The translations under genes and the position numbers were made by a program. The notes under the pieces were generated by a model that searched no databases, had not been told where the DNA came from, and saw nothing but the letters and a program-made list of their open reading frames with translations. 64,000 nt of DNA from Azolla caroliniana. Its lineage: Eukaryota; Polypodiophyta. Shown in pieces: positions 53,801-64,000 of this stretch. Where the stretch lies: positions 1 through 64,000 of the forward strand of contig JBHGNT010000138.1 of assembly GCA_043228905.1 (NCBI GenBank), given 5' to 3'. Numbering within the stretch: the first letter of the stretch is position 1; the number at the start of each line of letters is the position of its first letter.

Positions 53801-55100
53801 CAACATCAACTACGATGAGACGTTTGTGCCGGTCGCGAAGATGACGACCGTCCGTGTTTTGCTCGCGGTAGCTGCGGCAAAGGGGTGACACTTACATCAG
53901 ATGGATGTAAAGAATGCGTTCTTGCAAGGTGAGCTTGAGGAACAGCTGTACATGGTACAACCCCCTAGATTTCACTCCGGAACGAACACTTCAGCGGTGT
54001 GCCGATTGAAGAAGTCCCTTTACGGACTAAAGCAAGCCCCGTGTGCCTGCAACGCGAAGATCACGCAACGATTGCATCGGTTGGGCTTTGCGACGTCAAA
54101 ATCGGACTCCTCACTATTCATCCGGAAAGGTCGACTCGGGCTGGTTAGCATTTTACTTTATGTTGATGACTTGGTCATCACCGGCACCGACCTAGGTGAG
54201 ATTGACCGCGTGAAGCTCTAGCTTGCGGCATCATTCGACATGAAGGATCTGGGGGACCTTCATTACTTCCTTGGGATCGAAGTGATCCGCACCCCCGAAG
54301 GCATACTGATCAGCCAACGACATTACGTGTTGAGTATGCTCTTCAAATTCGGGATGGCCGACTGTAAGTCCATCTCGACTCCTCTGGATAGAACCATCAA
54401 GCTTTGACCTAATTCCGGAAAGGTATGCGACCCGACGAGGGTCCGACAGATAGTCAGAAGCCTTATATACTTGACCATCATCCGACCAGATCTCAGCTAC
54501 CCGGTCAGGGTGATTAGTCAGTTCATGGCGCGACCGACCGAGGAGCACCTTTAGTGCGCACAACGCTTATCCGATACGTCAATGGCACTAAGGACTGGGG
54601 GCTACTATATCGGACCGATACTACCACACAGTTGGTCGGTTACACCGATGTTGATTGGGCCGGAAACGCCGCCGATCGCCGATCCACGTCTGGTTTCGCG
54701 TTCTCTCTTGGGAGTGCTGCGATCGAGTGGAGTAGCAAGGAGTAGCCGACAGTTGCGCTGTCGAGCACCGAAGTCGAGTATAGAGGAGCGGCTGTCGCGA
54801 CATGCGAAGCCATATGGTTGAAGCGGCTACTTAAGGATCTGCAGGTGGAGGTATTCGATCCAATGACAATCTACTACGACAACCTCAGCAGCATCCAGCT
54901 AGCTAAGAACCCCGTCTTCCATGCCCGGACTAAGCACATTGAGGTGCACTACCATTTTGTCTGTGAGCATGTCCTCTCCAGTGAAGTCGAACTTCAGTAT
55001 GTTCCTACGGATCGGCAGAACGCCGACATCTTCACCAAGCCTCTTGGTCTAGACAAGTTGCGGCAATTCTCGGGTGCGCTTGGGTTGCGTCACCTGGACG
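50867..55100 (+). pseudogene. Copia B4 gag-pol
   Basis: Gag MDRGMASSLPTEKLDRNNYA from 50867, stopped at 51056 and 51158, resumes with DYTSQIKEICDSIDV. Knuckle CWYCGKNGHKESEC (about 51614). Protease VDSGASNHMTCHKEW intact (about 51843). Integrase: HKRIGHIQ, stop at 52354, LGGSRYFVSFIDD (about 52460), QNGVAERKNWSI (about 52711), [77 protein letters not shown] 54159-54170. RNase H: TDVDWAGN, stop at 54743, [39 protein letters not shown]. Stops at 54219, 54552 and 54743 are TAG where B2 reads CAG. Confidence 0.93.
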
Positions 55101-55118
55101 TGCCGAACTTGAGTGGGA

Positions 55119-55459
55119 CAGATGTCCATGATGACCACGGAAGGGAGTAGGAAAGGAGCGGAGAAGACTGTGATGACGAGTTGGATGACGAATTCGATTT
55201 CGGATCGGCTGAAGAAGTCGAGGGCGGATCCGCGGAAGAGTCAAAAAGCGGACATAAGGGGAGCAGTCAAAAGAAAGAGCCGAAGACAACCAAGACCGAA
55301 AACGAGTTGGAGACAGCCAACTCGGACGAGAGCGAAAACCGATCAGAGGAAGTCGAGTCGGTTCAGATGTTTGATTCGGATACATTGAATCAACCAAGGG
55401 CCAAGCGGAAGAGAAGGCAGCAGAAGAGTCGCCAACACCGCAAATGCAAAAAAAGCTGA
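55119..55459 (+). pseudogene. Copia B4 C-terminal extension
   Basis: In the same frame as RNase H after a TAG at 55148-55150: DDEFDFGSAEEVEGGSAEES, ENELETANSDESENRSEE, MFDSDTLNQPRAKRKRRQQK. Clearly homologous to the B2 and B3 extensions. Confidence 0.75.
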
Positions 55460-55610
55460 GAAGGGCCGTGTAAGCAAACAGGCCGACCGGAAGGGTCGAG
55501 GCGCGTAGAATCGAACGGGTCGAGGAGCATGAGCAAGGCGTGAAGTCAGAAGGAACCGGAGCGTAGATCTGGCGGAGTAGGTGGAACCTCAAATTGAGCT
55601 TGAGGGGGAG

Positions 55611-55984
55611 TGTTGAGAGACAAGCTCAACATTCGTGCGTAATACGATGCGTAACCCAGTGCGTAGACTGGGTGCGTAAATCGGTACGCATAACATGGCC
55701 GTATCGGTGTGAAAACTGCGAGGCCGTTGGGAAGATATTCCTCGTAAGGAATAATTTTGGGAGTTAATGTAGTAGGCTCATTTATGAGCAGTCAAGTACT
55801 GTCAATACTTGTGTCAGCCCTATTGTCAAGGCTTGTATAAAAGGTGCTCACTAAGCACGGTGTATGTACAGATTGTGTGTTCTCTCTCTGTCTCACCCGC
55901 GTATTGTGTATATTCAAGCTCTCCATTAAACCTGCGTATTTTCTGTGTTCGGTTTTCTATTTCTTCTGCACATAATCGTTTTCA
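55611..55984 (+). repeat. Copia B4 3' LTR (374 bp)
   Basis: Same start as the 5' LTR, ends TCGTTTTCA, preceded by GCTTGAGGGGGAG (55598-55610). Confidence 0.95.
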
Positions 55985-56859
55985 AAATCAAACCCCTCAA
56001 TGAACCCTCCTCTCCTCTTTTTATAGAGAAAAGGTAACACCAACCACATTTAATGCTAGGTTACCTCCTTTACATAAAATATGTAAAAGGGTAGCCCCTT
56101 TACCTACCCACCAAAACTGAAACTTGATGTAGAAGTTAGATTTACGGGGCAATGGTGGGGAGGGTGAAGAAAGGAGGATTTGAAGGACAATGTTGCGATA
56201 TCAACCTCAACTATGTTTTCAACACATTTGATTGAGAGTTAACTATTTACCTAACTAATAGTTCAAAGTTCTTGTAACTATTTAATAGTTGGTGTTTTTG
56301 TAAGTCACTTCATAAGTGCTTAATGCATGAGATTTTGTACTTCATATCATAGTACATTTTTTGTAGACAACACACTAACTCACTCATTCACTAAACCCTA
56401 AACCCTTTTCCATCATTACATGTGTACTCACACATGGTCGTATATAAACTCATCATGGAGTTCTTTGGTAATTGATGATGTTTGATACATATTTTCCCTC
56501 TTCTACATAAATTCCTGAGTATTAATCATCTCTCGCACTTGATCCATCTTCTCCACATGCATATTAACACATATTTCTTTCTCTCCTTCATCAGATTTGA
56601 ATAATAATCACTCAAATAATTGGTACTAGTTACACATATAATAAGTACCTACCTATTACATAATCACATGGTAACCATTTACATAGCATCAAGGATTGGG
56701 GATTAGTATATCCACTAAGTGCAACTGACCATTTGTGTTAAGTATGTCTGAGCCATCGACGACAAAACAATTAACATATTATTGCTATGTAGCATGTGAT
56801 CGAAGGAAAATTGAAGAGACAAAAAGAACAAGATTGCAACATAAAAACAAATGAAAAGT
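55985..56859. other. AT-rich stretch right of Copia B4
   Basis: No gene, RNA or repeat recognised beyond the right AAATC duplication. Confidence 0.55.
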
Positions 56860-57345
56860 GCATGATCGAAACAAATGGGAATCTAAATTGAAATGATTTT
56901 GCATCTTGGGAGTGCACGATGCACCAATCCGTTGTGAGAAAAGGTTATTGTGGTTGCATTAAAGAAGTAAAAAAAATGATGCTCGACCTTACCCATACCA
57001 ACTACCAACATTGAATCAAATGAGCATGTGTACATGCTCACATGCTCATCTACATCTTGTAAGAAGTGTGGGAAAACTTCAAGAACATTTTCATTGCAAA
57101 CATGATTGTTGGAAGGTTATATATTTCGCAACATGTCAACAATATTTGACAAAAAGATATGTTTGTTTTGGACTACACAGTGAAGATGAAAGATTTGTGT
57201 GACCCACTAACCTCTAACTTTACAATCCATTATGATGAAATTGTGAAAATATGTCTGGAGTACTTGCACAAAGACTCAATGCATTCCGGTGTCGTGTTGC
57301 GAATGGCACATGATGGGAAACCACCTCTAAAGCGAGTAAATTTTC
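56860..57345 (+). pseudogene. Ancient Copia gag relic (B/C-like)
   Basis: DFASWECTMHQSVVRKGYCG (about 56895-56955), VWENFKNIFIANM (about 57068), DYTVKMKDLCDPLTSN (about 57170-57220) and YDEIVKICLEYL align block by block with NYASW.YKMHQYLLGHGYW, AWENLKKIFA, DYTSKIKDICDSLAS and ESEMVQICLGGL of the B family. Stops and indels throughout; no LTR seen. Much older than B1-B4. Confidence 0.7.
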
Positions 57346-57949
57346 TATTTAAAATAAACATAAAGAGTGAGTTTCAAACTCAACATGCCTCCTCTTTAAC
57401 GAAATGTAACTATCACTAAGATAACTATTTCATATGCTAAATAAATATATAATTATGTAGTTAATATACTTATTTGATGTCATTTAAAGCATGAACACTA
57501 AGTGGCGATATGCCCTCACCCCGTTATGCATGTTAGACCTTATATATAGGTGTTCTCATCTTATATAAAGGGGGAAGGAGAAAGAAGGGAAGAGGGGAAA
57601 ACAAAATAATATTGATGTCTCAAGGAGAATAAAAGAGCAATGTGGCTCAAAAATTCTTGAAAGGAGGGTTAAAATCTAAGACATAAGTTCATATAAATTA
57701 ATACAATCAAATCTTTCCATTTGAGTATATGTTTATCGAAGTCATTTAAAATTATAAGTTATTAGTTTAACATATATAAATAACAAACTTTTATTAAAGG
57801 TATGTTTTGGTCTATTGGTCGAAATGATTTAATTTGTCATGAAGTTCATGTGTTTGAAACCTAATTTTGCAAAAAGAATCCTTGCATAGTATATTTTTGC
57901 CTCCTCCAAACACCACTTTTGGGTAAGGTCAGGTGCTTGTCCACGCACT
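57346..57949. other. Unassigned AT-rich stretch
   Basis: No credible gene. Homopurine stretch (ggggaaggagaaagaagggaag) near 57570. Confidence 0.5.
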
Positions 57950-60836
57950 TGTGATGCACACTTCCAGACACCGAGCAGAAAACACAACAAGAGAGACATT
58001 AGAGATTACAACAAGAGAGAAATTTCTAACTTTCTCTACAATTGTATACATACAAGTCTTTTGGCATTAGGCCGAGTTAGCAGAGTTATAGTCGGAAACT
58101 AGCTTGATTCGGCTAGTCATCTGGATCGTCTGTTATCCAGGTCGGCTAGACTAGGTTAGTTGGATCGATTGATTCGGATAAACTTGCATTCGAGTCGGCT
58201 CATGTCCGATTCCAACTCTCGGCCTCTAGTCAATTGTCCGCTTCCTGCTCACGATAGCTTCCATGCTCACTGCTGGATCCTCGATTTGTCTTCGGCTTCG
58301 CTCGCCAGACAATCATTTCCTTTCTTGTCGACATCCTCGCACTCGGCTACGTCCTTAGCCTTTTGGCTTTCCGATTCTTTGGACTTTGCTTTTTCGGTTC
58401 GTCCGATCGGGCCGGTCATTGACTTACCTATTGTGATTGTTTGTTTGGTTCTCTTCTGCTCGGTCGCTTGTTGTAGTTCCATCGTTGTCCTCAATGCTCC
58501 GAGGCGTTGATTTGGGAGTGGCCTCATTAGGCAATCAACGATGTTAACCTAGGTGTTGATCTTCCGGATTTAGAGCTTCTTCTCTGTTACGAGCACTCGG
58601 GTATGATAAAACCACACCTCAATATGTTTCGTCTTCACATGGTAGATGGGATTGCTAATGAGGTGTATTGCGCTCTTGAGTCACAATAGATGGTCGACAC
58701 TGGATGATCGATTTGGCTTGTGGCTGAAAAATCGGCCGATAGTTGGTGCATCCAGATTGCTTCCTTTGTTGCTTCCAACGCGGCAATGTACTCGGCCTCT
58801 ATGGTCGATAGGGCCATGCAGTCTTGCAATTTCGATCTCCCTGATGTCGACTTCTGATTGTCTGGATTACCTGGTGTAGCCTTTGACTTGTGTCAGATTT
58901 GCTGATCGAAAAGTGAATTGTACATCTTCGGTTTCCCTCAAATACCTGACGATGTGCTTGATGGCCTCCCAATCCTTCCGTCCTATGTTCGACATGTACC
59001 AGCTGACAACCCCAATGGCATATGCAAGATCACATCGGGTCTCCATTGTTGCATACATGATACTTCCTACGGTTGATGCATAGGGTATCTTTCCATTGAG
59101 TTGTTTTCCTTGTCAGTCAAAGGAGAGTTCATGTCTGTTAGTCATGTTGACATTGGGAGCGGAGTCGGTGCCAGCTTAGTATTCTCCATGTTGAACCTTC
59201 AAAGAACCTTTGGGATATAGTCAGATTGGGAGACCTAGAGAGTCTTCATCATCCGAATTTGCTCGATCCTCATGCCAAAGATATGTCAGGCTTGTCCGAG
59301 TTCCTTCATCGTGAATTTTTTATAAAGGGTCCGCTTTAGTCTTCCGATTTCTTCTTGATTGCTCTTTGCAATCAACATATCGTTGCCGTATAGGATCAGG
59401 TAGATCCTGGACTCGTCGGCCAATTCCCAAATGTACATGCATGGGTCAGAGTTCAACCGGTTGTACCCGAGCTGCCAGATGTAAGTATCAAACTTTTGAT
59501 ACCAAATTCTTGGTACTTTCTTGAGGTCATATAGGCTCTTCTTCAGCTTGCCAACAAGTTCACCTTGCTCCCCTATCGCCGTGAAGCTTGTCGGTTGAGA
59601 CATATAGATGGCTTCATCTAGATATCCGTGAAGGAAGATCGTCTTTACGTTGAGTTGCTCCAGTTCTAGGTCTTCTATCACCACAACCCCTAAAAGGAGC
59701 TGGGGGTGGTCATTTTGACTACAGGCGAAAAGATCTCGTTGTAGTGAACCCCATGTTCCTGTTTGAAACCTTTGGCGATGAGCCGAGCTTTGTACTTGGG
59801 TTGTTCCGAACTGGATATGTAATTGTATCTGTAGAACCATTTGCACGGTAGTGGCTTCTGATTAGTTGGTAATTCAACCAACTCCAATGTCCTGTAGCCA
59901 TGTCTTGGCATCACGTGTAGGTACAACTTCCTCATATTCTCCTACATCTGTGTAGTTGACGTAGTCGATGCCCGGTTGGTAAAACTATGTTGGCCTTCTA
60001 ACTTGTCTGGATCACTTGGGTGCCAAGTTCTTTGGTTCAGATCCTTCCATCATCTCTATCGGCTGATTGATATTTCTTGAACTATCTCCAAGAGTCTTAT
60101 GGGATGATACACCCCTTAAATAGGATTTCGGTGATGTTAAATCATTCTCCCCTTTTTTGGGATTGATTAACGAAGGAGTAGAAGCCATGGCCAGCTCAGC
60201 TCAACCTTTCAGCATCTTATCTTATTTTCCTTCTTTGGCCCTTTCGATATACTTTGCCGGTTCGACATTTGTCAATCTTTCAGTTGAATCAAAGTCGATT
60301 TCGACTAGGAATATCTTGCCGTTTCAGATTCAATAGAGGGGTTGTTGGCTCAATCGATTTTGATTGTTTGTTGAATCTCTGGTTTGGCCCAATGATTCGG
60401 TTCTTCTATGGTATCTCTGTCTATGTCGAAGGAGACCTTTTTTCCAACCATTTTTGGTTGGTTCCATTAAGAAAGAATTGAGTCTTCATTAAAGACTATA
60501 TAACTACTCCAGATCAATTTTTGGTTCTCTGGGTCCTATAGTCAATAGCCGAAGTTCCCATCGGTTCCATAACCGAAAAATATACACTTAAGTGCATGGG
60601 GTGCCAACTTGGTCCTTTTGTCCCTAGGGGTGAAGGTGTAGGCATCGCATCCTAAAGTACGAAGCCTGTCGTAGGTCGCATGTTTACCTGACCATAGTCC
60701 CTATGGCACTTTGAGCCGTATTTCTCTCAACAACAACAGATTTATCAAATATACTATCGTTTGCAACGCTTCGGCCAAAATTCCAGCTTTAGTCCGGTTT
60801 GTTGGGGCATTGTTGTCACCCTCTCCCGGATCATTT
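57950..60836 (-). mobile_element. Copia E remnant (minus strand)
   Basis: Minus-strand pol in order. Integrase end: ILAEALQTIVYLIN (about 60785-60740), then the GCDAYTFTP and FFGYGTDG blocks. [17 protein letters not shown]-like start, [20 protein letters not shown] (about 59800-59740), QLNVKTIFLHGYLDEAIYM, KKSLYDLKKVPRIWYQ, and YGND in place of YVDD (about 59392). RNase H: CDLAYAIGVVSWYMSN, STIEAEYIAALEATKEA, and TRPLPNQ-like end near 58500. It is a different Copia lineage from A and B. No LTR pair was found; the left end at 57950 is approximate, and the right end is the truncated A2 LTR. Confidence 0.85.
58453..60830 (-). pseudogene. Copia E pol (IN-RT-RNase H)
   Basis: Coding remnant with many stops and frame changes. 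The RT catalytic box reads Y-G-N-D, so even an intact frame would be inactive. After the RNase H block the frame continues MRPLPNQRLGALRTTMELQQ, the usual Copia C-terminus, and then a Lys-rich tail to 58267. Confidence 0.85.
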
Positions 60837-61025
60837 GGTTGATCGAATCCGCCATGACATTCTGCACAGTTGGAGTCTACGGGCTTCCATGGTTTTTTCT
60901 TGATGAGGGTTTCCACGTTAACATCTGGTGTCATCGGATTATGTGTAAGTGCATCGATCTTCATTTTTGGTTTGTTTCTTCCATTGTGTTTAAGACTTGG
61001 TTGCGGCTGAGCACTATTCTTCTCA
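60837..61025 (+). repeat. Copia A2 5' LTR, 3' fragment
   Basis: Shares gttggagtctacgggc, ccatggttttttc, gggtttccacgttaacatc and the end ctgagcactattct with the minus strand of the solo LTR at 18124-18594. Truncated on the left, where Copia E begins. Followed by the primer site TTGGTATTAGAGC at 61028. Confidence 0.8.
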
Positions 61026-61028
61026 AAT

Positions 61029-61040
61029 TGGTATTAGAGC
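61029..61040 (+). other. Copia A2 primer-binding site
   Basis: TGGTATTAGAGC, initiator-Met type, just before the gag start codon at 61041. Confidence 0.85.
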
Positions 61041-64000
61041 ATGGAAGATCCATTCGGCAACATGTTCAAGCTCACCGGCTCCACCTACCTAGTGTGGAAG
61101 TCAAAGATGAGGGACATGTTGGTGGTCAAAGCTCTTTGGCTTCCGGTATAGTTCGGAGACAAAATACCAAATAAAATCGATGCCGCAAACTAGGAGGCGA
61201 TGCACATGAGAACAACGACATACATTCGATGCTTCATAGACATGAGCCTGTACAACAACTTTAACGAAGAAAGTAAGGCTCATGTGCTCTGGAAGAAAAT
61301 CGATACCATGCTGGAAAGAAATAATGCAGTGAATCACAACTCAGTATTCCGGAAGTTAGTGAGACTTTGATACCAAGACAGGTCCAGTATGCAAGAGCAC
61401 ATGAATGTCTTTCAGGGGTTGATAATTCAAACAACCTTGTTGGAAGTACCTCTAGCCGACGAGGTACTCGCGTTGTTGCTGCTCGGTTCCCTCCCAGATA
61501 GTTGGGTGATGCTAGTTGTCACTTTGGGCAACTCCGAGCCGAAAGGAAAACACCTATCCCTAGCAAGGGTAAAATCAAGCTTGTTGGATGAAGAAGCTCA
61601 CCAGAAGGACCAGGAGTCCGGAACTGATCTGAAGGCTTTGGTTACGGAAGACGATCATAATTGGGGAAGAGGCCGGAATCAGAGTCCCTAGAACATGGAA
61701 AAGTAGAGGATGAGGTCGAAGTCAAGGAGGAGACCCACCTGCTTCTATTGTGGGAAGCCGGGGCACTTCCAGAAGAATTGTCGGCACTTACGGAAGGAGA
61801 AAGGAACCGACAATACCAACTCGAAGAAGGGTTCGGACCGAAGGAGGTTGGATCAGAAAGGAACAATGGAAATCACGAGAAGTGAAGAAGAACTATTGCT
61901 TATCATTGAGGAGAGAGAGCTACACCTTATTAGCGAAGAAACGACGGGTGGTCGACTCCGAAGCGCTGTTTCATCTGACCCACGACCGGAAATGCTTCTC
62001 ATCATACAGAGCCGGAGATCACGGTTGTGTCCGGATGGGGAATGATGGTGCATGCCAGATTGTTGGCATAGGAGATGTGTGGTTGACTATGTCAACCGGG
62101 TGCAGATTGCTATTGAAGGATATCTGACACGTTCCGGAGGTTCGGTTGAACCTGATATAATCCGTCACCTGGATAATGAAGGCTACACAGGTAGCATCCG
62201 GAACGGAGTCATGAAGTTTAGCAAAGGAATCCTAATCGTGTCTCGAGCCCGGAAGATCAACACATTGTACTTGATGCATGCCCAGATTTGCCAGGAAGAA
62301 GTGAACGTGGCATCTGACAATGACGGTGAGTTGTGCCACAAGAGGTTGTGCGACATGAGCCAGAAAGGGATGCATAAACTTGCCAAGGAAGGTCAAAGAG
62401 TACTGATGGTCAAAGAGAATCCGGCTCAAATTCCTTGTGCCAAAGACACCGGAGCTCAATGGATTGGTTGAAAGGATGAACCCGACTGTGATGGAGAGAG
62501 TCCGGAGCATGCTAGCACATGCTAAGTTGTCCAAGATGGGCTGAGGCACTCATGGCGGTGCCTTACATGATAAATAGATCACCCTCAACACCCTTAGATG
62601 GAGACACACCACAGAGACTATGGACCAATAAAGTCATGTCTTACCAGCATCTAAAGGTGTTCAGTTGTCTCGCTTACGTGCATGTTGGATCCAAGAGAGA
62701 AAAGTTGGATCCAAAGTCAAGGCCATGCATATTCCCTGGATACGGCGATGATGAGTTCGGCTACCGAGTGTGGGACTTGGTCGACAAGAAATTCTTCCAG
62801 AATCCAGACATAGTCTTCGTGGAAGCCAAGACTATTGCAGACTAGGACTCAGAGAAGAAGATAGCAAACTCCAGATCGACCGACAGAGATCGGTTGGAAG
62901 ATGGAAGGACACATCTGATCAAAATTCGGATGTCAGCCGAAGACTAGGATAAACCAACCGGATTCGGACAAAGAACCAGAACCGACCGAAGAAGAATCGG
63001 ACACTAGAACCAGACAAGACCCCGAATCGGATTTGGATGTAGAACAAACGGAGGAATCGGTGGTCGAGAATGAAGGAAGGAGATTTCCTCACAGGAAGAG
63101 AAGAGCCCATCGGAGATTTCCAGATGCAGAGCATGTGCTGCTGACCAACGAGGGGGAGCCGGAAAGCTTCGAAGAAGCAAAGAGAGACACCCACGGCAGG
63201 AAGTGGTTAAGTGTCATGCAGGATGAGATGGATTCCCTACATGAGAACCACACATATGACCTAACGGAGCTGCCGAAAGCAAAGAGGGTGCTTCAGAACA
63301 AGTGGTTGTACAAGCTGCAACCAGGAGACACCGGAAATCCACCAAGGTACAAAGCCCGCATTCTGTTAAAGGGTTTCCAGTAGAAGAAAGGAGTGGATTT
63401 CGACGAGATCTTTGCCCCGGTAGTAAAGATGAAATCCATCGAAACTCTGTTGAGCATAGTGGCAAGCATGGACCTCGAGGTCGAACAACTAGATGTGAAA
63501 ACGACGTTCCTTCATGGAGACCTTGCGGAGGAGATCTACATGCAGCAACCGGAAGGATTCGTCAAGAAAGGATAGGAGCACTTGGTGCGCCGGTTGAAGC
63601 TTTTATACAGACTGAAGCAAGTTCCCCGGGAATGGTACCGGAAGTTCTACTCCTTCATGATCGACCAGGGATACCACAAGATGCAAGCCGACCATTGCGT
63701 GTTTGTGAAGAAGTTCGATGGAGGAGATTTTCTAATACTCTTGTTGTACGTGGACGACATGTTAATAGTCGGACCGGACCAAACCAAAATCGGAGTGCTA
63801 AAAAAGACCTTCAACCGGTCATTCTCAATGAAAGATTTGGGTTCGGTGAAACAGATATTGGGGATGCACATAGTTTGGGACTCGACGAAGAAGCTATTGT
63901 GGCTATCACAGGAGAAGTACGTGACGAAGGTGCTCCAATGATTCAACATGTCGGATGCTAAGCTGATCGGGTCAACACTTCCGGAAAATTACAAGCTATC
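61041..64000 (+). pseudogene. Copia A2 gag-pol, runs off the right edge
   Basis: Gag MEDPFGNMFKLTGSTYLVW (61041), stop at 61149, gag body ADEVLALLLLGSLPDSW (about 61460). CCHC knuckle CFYCGKPGHFQKNC (about 61739-61780). Protease VDSEALFHLT (about 61953), with the D-S-G Gly replaced by Glu. Pre-integrase IRHLDNEGYTGSIRNGVMKF and KRLCDMSQKGMHKLAKEGQ. The integrase core is largely deleted near 62450 (jump to LVERMNPTVMERV). Integrase end: DEFGYRVWDLVDKKF (about 62752). RT: RFPDAEHVLLTNEGEPESF, NKWLYKLQPGDTGNPPRYKA, stop at 63381, DFDEIFAPVVKMKSIETLL, QLDVKTTFLHGDLAEEIYM, stop at 63573, and YVDD at about 63748. Closest relative in the window is the A0 remnant (shared QQPEGFVKKG and ADHCVFVK). Confidence 0.9.

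Larger units (their letters stand above)
50406..55984 (+). mobile_element. Copia B4, full length, TSD AAATC
   Basis: LTRs 50406-50781 and 55611-55984, flanked by AAATC at 50401-50405 and 55985-55989. PBS TGGTATTAGAGCG at 50782. All domains are present in family order, disabled by many TAG stops. Intact motifs include the CCHC knuckle, the protease DSGA and YVDD. Confidence 0.95.

Noticed and set aside
55032-55592. 186-codon minus-strand frame, possible novel protein
   Set aside because: Antisense of the B4 extension; the sense frame is conserved between copies and continues RNase H.
58160-58510. 116-codon plus-strand frame with hydrophobic stretches
   Set aside because: Antisense to the Copia E C-terminus and its Lys-rich tail.

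Overview
This is nuclear DNA of a land plant. The evidence is spliced genes with GT-AG introns, a plastid-targeted ferroportin-type transporter with a transit peptide, a cytosolic-type tRNA-Trp and dense plant-type LTR retrotransposons. The resident Ty3/gypsy element has a Gag and chromodomain arrangement closer to the fungal/vertebrate Tf1/sushi (Tcn1-like) chromoviruses than to angiosperm lineages. Together with the other elements this hints at a fern- or lycophyte-grade genome, but that is inference and the species is not identified.

Layout. Positions 1-10253 are the gene-bearing part: the last four exons of a mitochondrial carrier gene (+), a 33-37 bp tandem array, tRNA-Trp(CCA) (-), and a complete 13-exon IREG3/MAR1-like (SLC40, chloroplast) gene (-) whose exons I joined into a 591-residue reading frame. 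A three-unit tandem repeat lies upstream of its start. From about 11.3 kb to the right edge the sequence is almost entirely LTR retrotransposons in several nested layers, all with broken coding regions.

Retrotransposon districts. (i) 11.4-14.55 kb: a minus-strand Copia remnant (A0) split by a 1.76 kb non-Copia segment that encodes a decayed GHTHDYID-type protein. (ii) 14.55-18.96 kb: Copia A (+), carrying a 598 bp fold-back element in its integrase and a solo LTR with ATATG target-site duplication. (iii) 19.3-21.85 kb: a tandemly repeated gag-like sequence split by a 1.7 kb non-coding LTR element (GACGT duplication). (iv) 22.36-44.05 kb: an inferred deep nest. Gypsy D is split by minus-strand Copia C. 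Copia C is split by Gypsy G in its 3' LTR and by Copia B1 in its integrase. Copia B1 is split by Copia B2. (v) 44.9-49.9 kb: Copia B3, with a solo D-type LTR inside its 5' LTR. (vi) 50.4-56.0 kb: Copia B4. (vii) 56.9-57.3 kb: an ancient gag relic. (viii) 57.95-60.83 kb: Copia E (-). (ix) 60.84-64 kb: Copia A2 (+), running off the window.

Most interesting biology. Gypsy G (23427-29087) combines four features: a 12-nt self-complementarity between the predicted mRNA 5' end and the primer-binding position (Tf1/sushi-like self-priming); a textbook -1 frameshift cassette at the gag stop (G TTA AAC, 6-nt spacer, 11-bp hairpin); an antisense tRNA-like block in the first 70 bp of the LTR; and a chromodomain. 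The small fold-back element at 16.57 kb shares the LTR start, the tRNA-like block and the self-priming box, so it looks like a non-autonomous relative. The Copia B family carries a conserved charged C-terminal extension between an internal polypurine tract and the one next to the LTR. Eight in-frame stops in B2 and B4 are CAG-to-TAG changes at positions where a sister copy keeps CAG, as expected from deamination of CHG-methylated cytosine.
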